Source of the DNA: Clostridia bacterium
GTDB taxonomy: Bacteria; Bacillota; Clostridia; Oscillospirales; CAG-272
NCBI GenBank assembly: GCA_024408015.1
Contig: JAKSVJ010000050.1
Span: 1 to 7,729 of the forward strand
DNA: 7,729 nt
Reading direction: 5' to 3'
This document shows positions 5,475 through 7,729 of the stretch, piece after piece. The position numbers and the translations under genes were made by a program. Every line of letters begins with the position of its first letter. Within the stretch, counting starts at the first letter, position 1. Under the pieces are notes generated by a model. The model saw only the letters and a list, made by a program, of their open reading frames with translations. It made no database searches and was not told the origin of the DNA.

Positions 5475-5924
5475 ATGCAGATCGCAATCATAGCAAACGA
5501 CACTAAAAAAGAACTGATCTCACAATTTTGCATCGCTTATTGTGGCATTTTTGCAAAACATTCCCTTTGTGCTACTAAAATGACAGCAAAAACAATTGAA
5601 CAAGCCACTGGATTGAAAGTTGAAGAATTGCTTCCTGGAACACAAGGCGGAATTCAGCAGATAACATCTAGAGTTACTTATAACGAAATTGACTTGGTTA
5701 TATATCTTAGAGATATCAACCGTTCACTTGAATCATTGACAAGAGACTATGCGCTCATTAGAGAATGCGATATCAACAATGTTCCAGTAGCAACAAACAT
5801 TGCTACAGCAGAAATTTTGATATGTGCTCTTGACCGTGGTGACCTTGACTGGAGAGAAATTGTAAACCCAACTTCGGCTTACAATGTTAAAAAGAAACTC
5901 AAATCAAAAGGCATAATTCAATAA
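5475..5924 (+). CDS. Methylglyoxal synthase-like protein lacking catalytic residues (probable pseudoenzyme)
   Basis: 149 residues. The fold is plainly MgsA: IAIIAND, QFCIAYCGIFAKHSLCAT, ATGLKVEELLPG, GGIQQI, YNEIDLVIYLRD, NNVPVATNIATAEILI and RGDLDWREIVNP all align with methylglyoxal synthase, which turns dihydroxyacetone phosphate into methylglyoxal. Aligned to E. coli MgsA, the key residues are changed: His19 to N8, catalytic Asp71 to I60, His98 to S87 and Asp101 to R90. The phosphate-binding TGTT is T34-K-M-T37, with Lys23 (K12) kept. The core remains well folded and the reading frame is intact, so this is not simple decay. It probably lacks synthase activity and may bind a phosphorylated ligand, as the MGS-like regulatory domain of carbamoyl phosphate synthetase does (inference). 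GGATGG lies 7 nt before the ATG; the gap to the MinD-like gene is 13 bp, so they form an operon. Confidence 0.88.
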   Translation: MQIAIIANDTKKELISQFCIAYCGIFAKHSLCATKMTAKTIEQATGLKVEELLPGTQGGIQQITSRVTYNEIDLVIYLRDINRSLESLTRDYALIRECDINNVPVATNIATAEILICALDRGDLDWREIVNPTSAYNVKKKLKSKGIIQ

Positions 5925-5932
5925 TTAAACAA

Positions 5933-5950
5933 AGGGCGGGTAACCGCCCT
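5933..5950 (+). terminator. GC-rich hairpin with GNRA loop, possible partial terminator
   Basis: AGGGCGG (5933-5939) pairs perfectly with CCGCCCT (5944-5950) around a GTAA loop, a GNRA-type tetraloop. It lies 9 nt after the MgsA-like stop and 27 nt before the htpG ATG. What follows is AATAATTTGCTT rather than a run of T, so it is a poor intrinsic terminator; it could attenuate read-through to htpG or shield the 3' end of the upstream message from exonucleases. I saw no clear separate promoter for htpG between the hairpin and its start. Confidence 0.45.
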
Positions 5951-5977
5951 AATAATTTGCTTATTAAGGAGGATAAC

Positions 5978-7729
5978 ATGAGCGAAGATGTTAAAAAGGG
6001 TGGCATTTCGGTAGATTCCGAACACCTTTTCCCTATTATTAAAAAATGGCTATATTCTGAAAAAGAAATCTTTTTGCGTGAAATTGTATCAAACGCATGC
6101 GATGCTGTCACAAAGTTAAAAAGATTGACAGCTCTTGGCCAAGCTGATTTCTCAGGAGAAACATTCAGGGTTGACGTAAAAATTGACAAGAACGCAAAAA
6201 CTCTAACCGTTAGTGATAATGGTATAGGCATGAGTGCAGAGGAATTAGAAAAATATATTTGCAACATTGCCTTGTCTGGTGCTTTTGATTTTATCCAAAA
6301 ATATGAAGGTGACAATTCTGGCGATAATGGAATCATAGGACATTTTGGACTTGGTTTTTATTCTTCATTTATGGTAAGTGATATTGTTGATGTTATAACA
6401 AAATCATACACAAATGCACCATCATTAAAATGGACTTGTTCTGAAGATGGTTCATACGAAATGGATACCACATATGAAAAAGAGACTCGTGGTACAGATA
6501 TTGTTATGCATATCAATGATGACGAAAAAGAATTTCTCGAGTCATATAAAATTAGAGAAATCCTCGATAAATATTGTTCATTTATGTCTGTTGATATTTA
6601 TCTCGATGATGGTGAAGAACACAAAGACAAAGATGGAAAAGTTGAAGAACCAAAACCAATCAACGATAAAGCTCCATTGTGGTTAAAACCTGCTTCTGAA
6701 TGCACAGAAGAAGAGTATAAAGATTTCTATCACAAAGTATTTAATGACTATAAAGATCCTTTGTTCTATATTCATCTAAATGCTGATTACCCATTGAACT
6801 TCAAAGGAATCCTATACTTCCCTAGACTTGCAAATGAGTATGCGCCTCTTGATGGACAAGTTAAACTCTACTACAACCAAGTTTTCGTTGCTGATAATGT
6901 AAAAGAAGTTATTCCTGAATACATGCTTATGCTTAAAGGTGTACTTGATTGTCCAGAACTTCCACTTAACGTTTCTAGAAGTTATCTACAAAACAGTGGA
7001 TATGTTGCTAAACTTCAAGCACACATCTCAAAGAAGGTTGCAGATAAACTCACTGGTATGCTAAATACAAATCGTGAGGAATATGAAAAGATTTGGCCAG
7101 ATATTAGAATGTTCATCGAATATGGCTGTATTAAAGACACAAAATTCAGAGACAAGATGAAAGATTCAATGCTTCTTCTAACAACTGAAGATAAATGTGT
7201 AACACTTCCAGAGTATCTCGAAAAAGCAAAAGAAAAACACGAAAACACAGTATATTACACTACTGACAAAGTTGCTCAAGCTCAATATGTCTCAATGTAT
7301 AAATCACAAGACATTGAAGTTGTAGTGCTTGATACTGTAATCGATTCTCAATATATCACTCAGCTCGAAGCTGACAAGGAAGGCCTCAAGTTCTTACGAG
7401 TTGATACTGACGTTGCTTCAGCTATCAAATCCGAAGAAAAAGCCGAAGAAAACAAAGCAATTGTTGATTTGTTCAAAAAAGCTTCTGGAAACGACTCATT
7501 GGAAGTTAAGTTTGAAAACCTTCTTGATGAAACAACACCGGCAATCATCAATACATCTGAAGAGGATCGCAGATTTAGCGACATGATGAAGATGTACGGA
7601 ATGGCTAACATGCCAAATGCAGAAAAATTAACATTGGTTGTTAATGCCAAGAACTCTTTGATTTCAAAACTTGAAGAAAAGATTGAAATAAAAGAAAAAG
7701 ACAATGCAGAAGTATTAGCAAGAAGAATT
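5978..7729 (+). CDS. htpG: Hsp90-family chaperone HtpG (3' end missing)
   Basis: 584 codons are open to the right edge; the family is usually about 620-640 residues, so only the last few dozen are missing. HtpG is the cytoplasmic bacterial Hsp90, an ATP-driven dimeric chaperone. The GHKL ATPase motifs are intact: E35 and N39 in REIVSNACDA, D80 in DNGIGM (80-85), the glycine-rich lid end G121-G126 in GHFGLGFYSS, and RGTDI. The middle domain includes the ATP-contacting Arg in LNVSRSYLQ (R334). An acidic, Lys-rich stretch (DDGEEHKDKDGKVEE) at about 210-225 joins the N-terminal and middle domains. The C-terminal dimer domain is mostly present (MMKMYGMANMP). A very strong AAGGAGG lies only 5 nt before the ATG. 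No CIRCE element is seen upstream. It may be transcribed from the MinD-like promoter through the hairpin, or from an unseen promoter. Confidence 0.96.
   Translation, partial: MSEDVKKGGISVDSEHLFPIIKKWLYSEKEIFLREIVSNACDAVTKLKRLTALGQADFSGETFRVDVKIDKNAKTLTVSDNGIGMSAEELEKYICNIALSGAFDFIQKYEGDNSGDNGIIGHFGLGFYSSFMVSDIVDVITKSYTNAPSLKWTCSEDGSYEMDTTYEKETRGTDIVMHINDDEKEFLESYKIREILDKYCSFMSVDIYLDDGEEHKDKDGKVEEPKPINDKAPLWLKPASECTEEEYKDFYHKVFNDYKDPLFYIHLNADYPLNFKGILYFPRLANEYAPLDGQVKLYYNQVFVADNVKEVIPEYMLMLKGVLDCPELPLNVSRSYLQNSGYVAKLQAHISKKVADKLTGMLNTNREEYEKIWPDIRMFIEYGCIKDTKFRDKMKDSMLLLTTEDKCVTLPEYLEKAKEKHENTVYYTTDKVAQAQYVSMYKSQDIEVVVLDTVIDSQYITQLEADKEGLKFLRVDTDVASAIKSEEKAEENKAIVDLFKKASGNDSLEVKFENLLDETTPAIINTSEEDRRFSDMMKMYGMANMPNAEKLTLVVNAKNSLISKLEEKIEIKEKDNAEVLARRI

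Noticed and set aside
5859..5885. Inverted repeat ATTGTAA/TTACAAT with a 13-nt gap containing CTTCGG near the end of the MgsA-like gene
   Set aside because: It lies in conserved coding sequence (IVNPTSAYNV), and 7-bp AT-rich arms can arise by chance; TACAAT also has no -35 box at a proper distance, so it is not a supported htpG promoter or operator.
5899..6336. 145-codon open frame on the minus strand opposite htpG
   Set aside because: It runs antisense to the conserved ATPase domain of htpG, and its translation resembles no protein family; it is a shadow of the real gene.

Overview
The window is AT-rich, densely coded DNA with strong Shine-Dalgarno sites, short intergenic gaps and sigma-A-type promoters. 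Together with a YhaM-type exoribonuclease, a clostridial-looking HtpG and a MinD/MgsA-type gene pair, this points to a Gram-positive Firmicute, most likely a member of the Clostridia. No mobile element, tRNA, rRNA or CRISPR array was found.

Left part (1-3453, minus strand): a tightly packed five-gene operon read right to left from a good promoter at 3425-3453. In transcription order it holds a 108-residue protein of unknown function, a Nudix hydrolase fused to a DUF1653 domain, a YgjP/DUF45-type zinc hydrolase, a membrane-anchored DUF2500-like protein with a low-complexity insert, and a secreted transglutaminase-like protein. The last ends in a Thr-rich tail built on a 36-bp tandem repeat and runs off the left edge. 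The last three junctions overlap by 8-11 bp, and two genes appear to start at TTG.

Middle (3392-3610): a divergent promoter region. The rightward promoter, with an extended -10, drives yhaM (3611-4555), a 3'-5' exoribonuclease with an OB fold and an HD domain.

Right part (4621-7729, plus strand): a near-consensus promoter drives a MinD-like ATPase followed 13 bp later by an MgsA-like protein. The MgsA fold is easily recognised, but the residues matching the catalytic His19, Asp71, His98 and Asp101 of E. coli methylglyoxal synthase are all replaced. This looks like a pseudoenzyme paired with an intact MinD-type ATPase. No MinC or MinE is visible in the window. As far as I recall, clostridial genomes carry mgsA close to minC-minD-minE, so the pair may be a diverged copy of that locus. 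A GC-rich hairpin with a GNRA loop separates it from htpG (5978 to the right edge, 3' end missing).

The MinD-like/MgsA-like pair is the best candidate for an undescribed system. The Nudix-DUF1653 fusion in one operon with a cell-surface transglutaminase is the second most unusual point.
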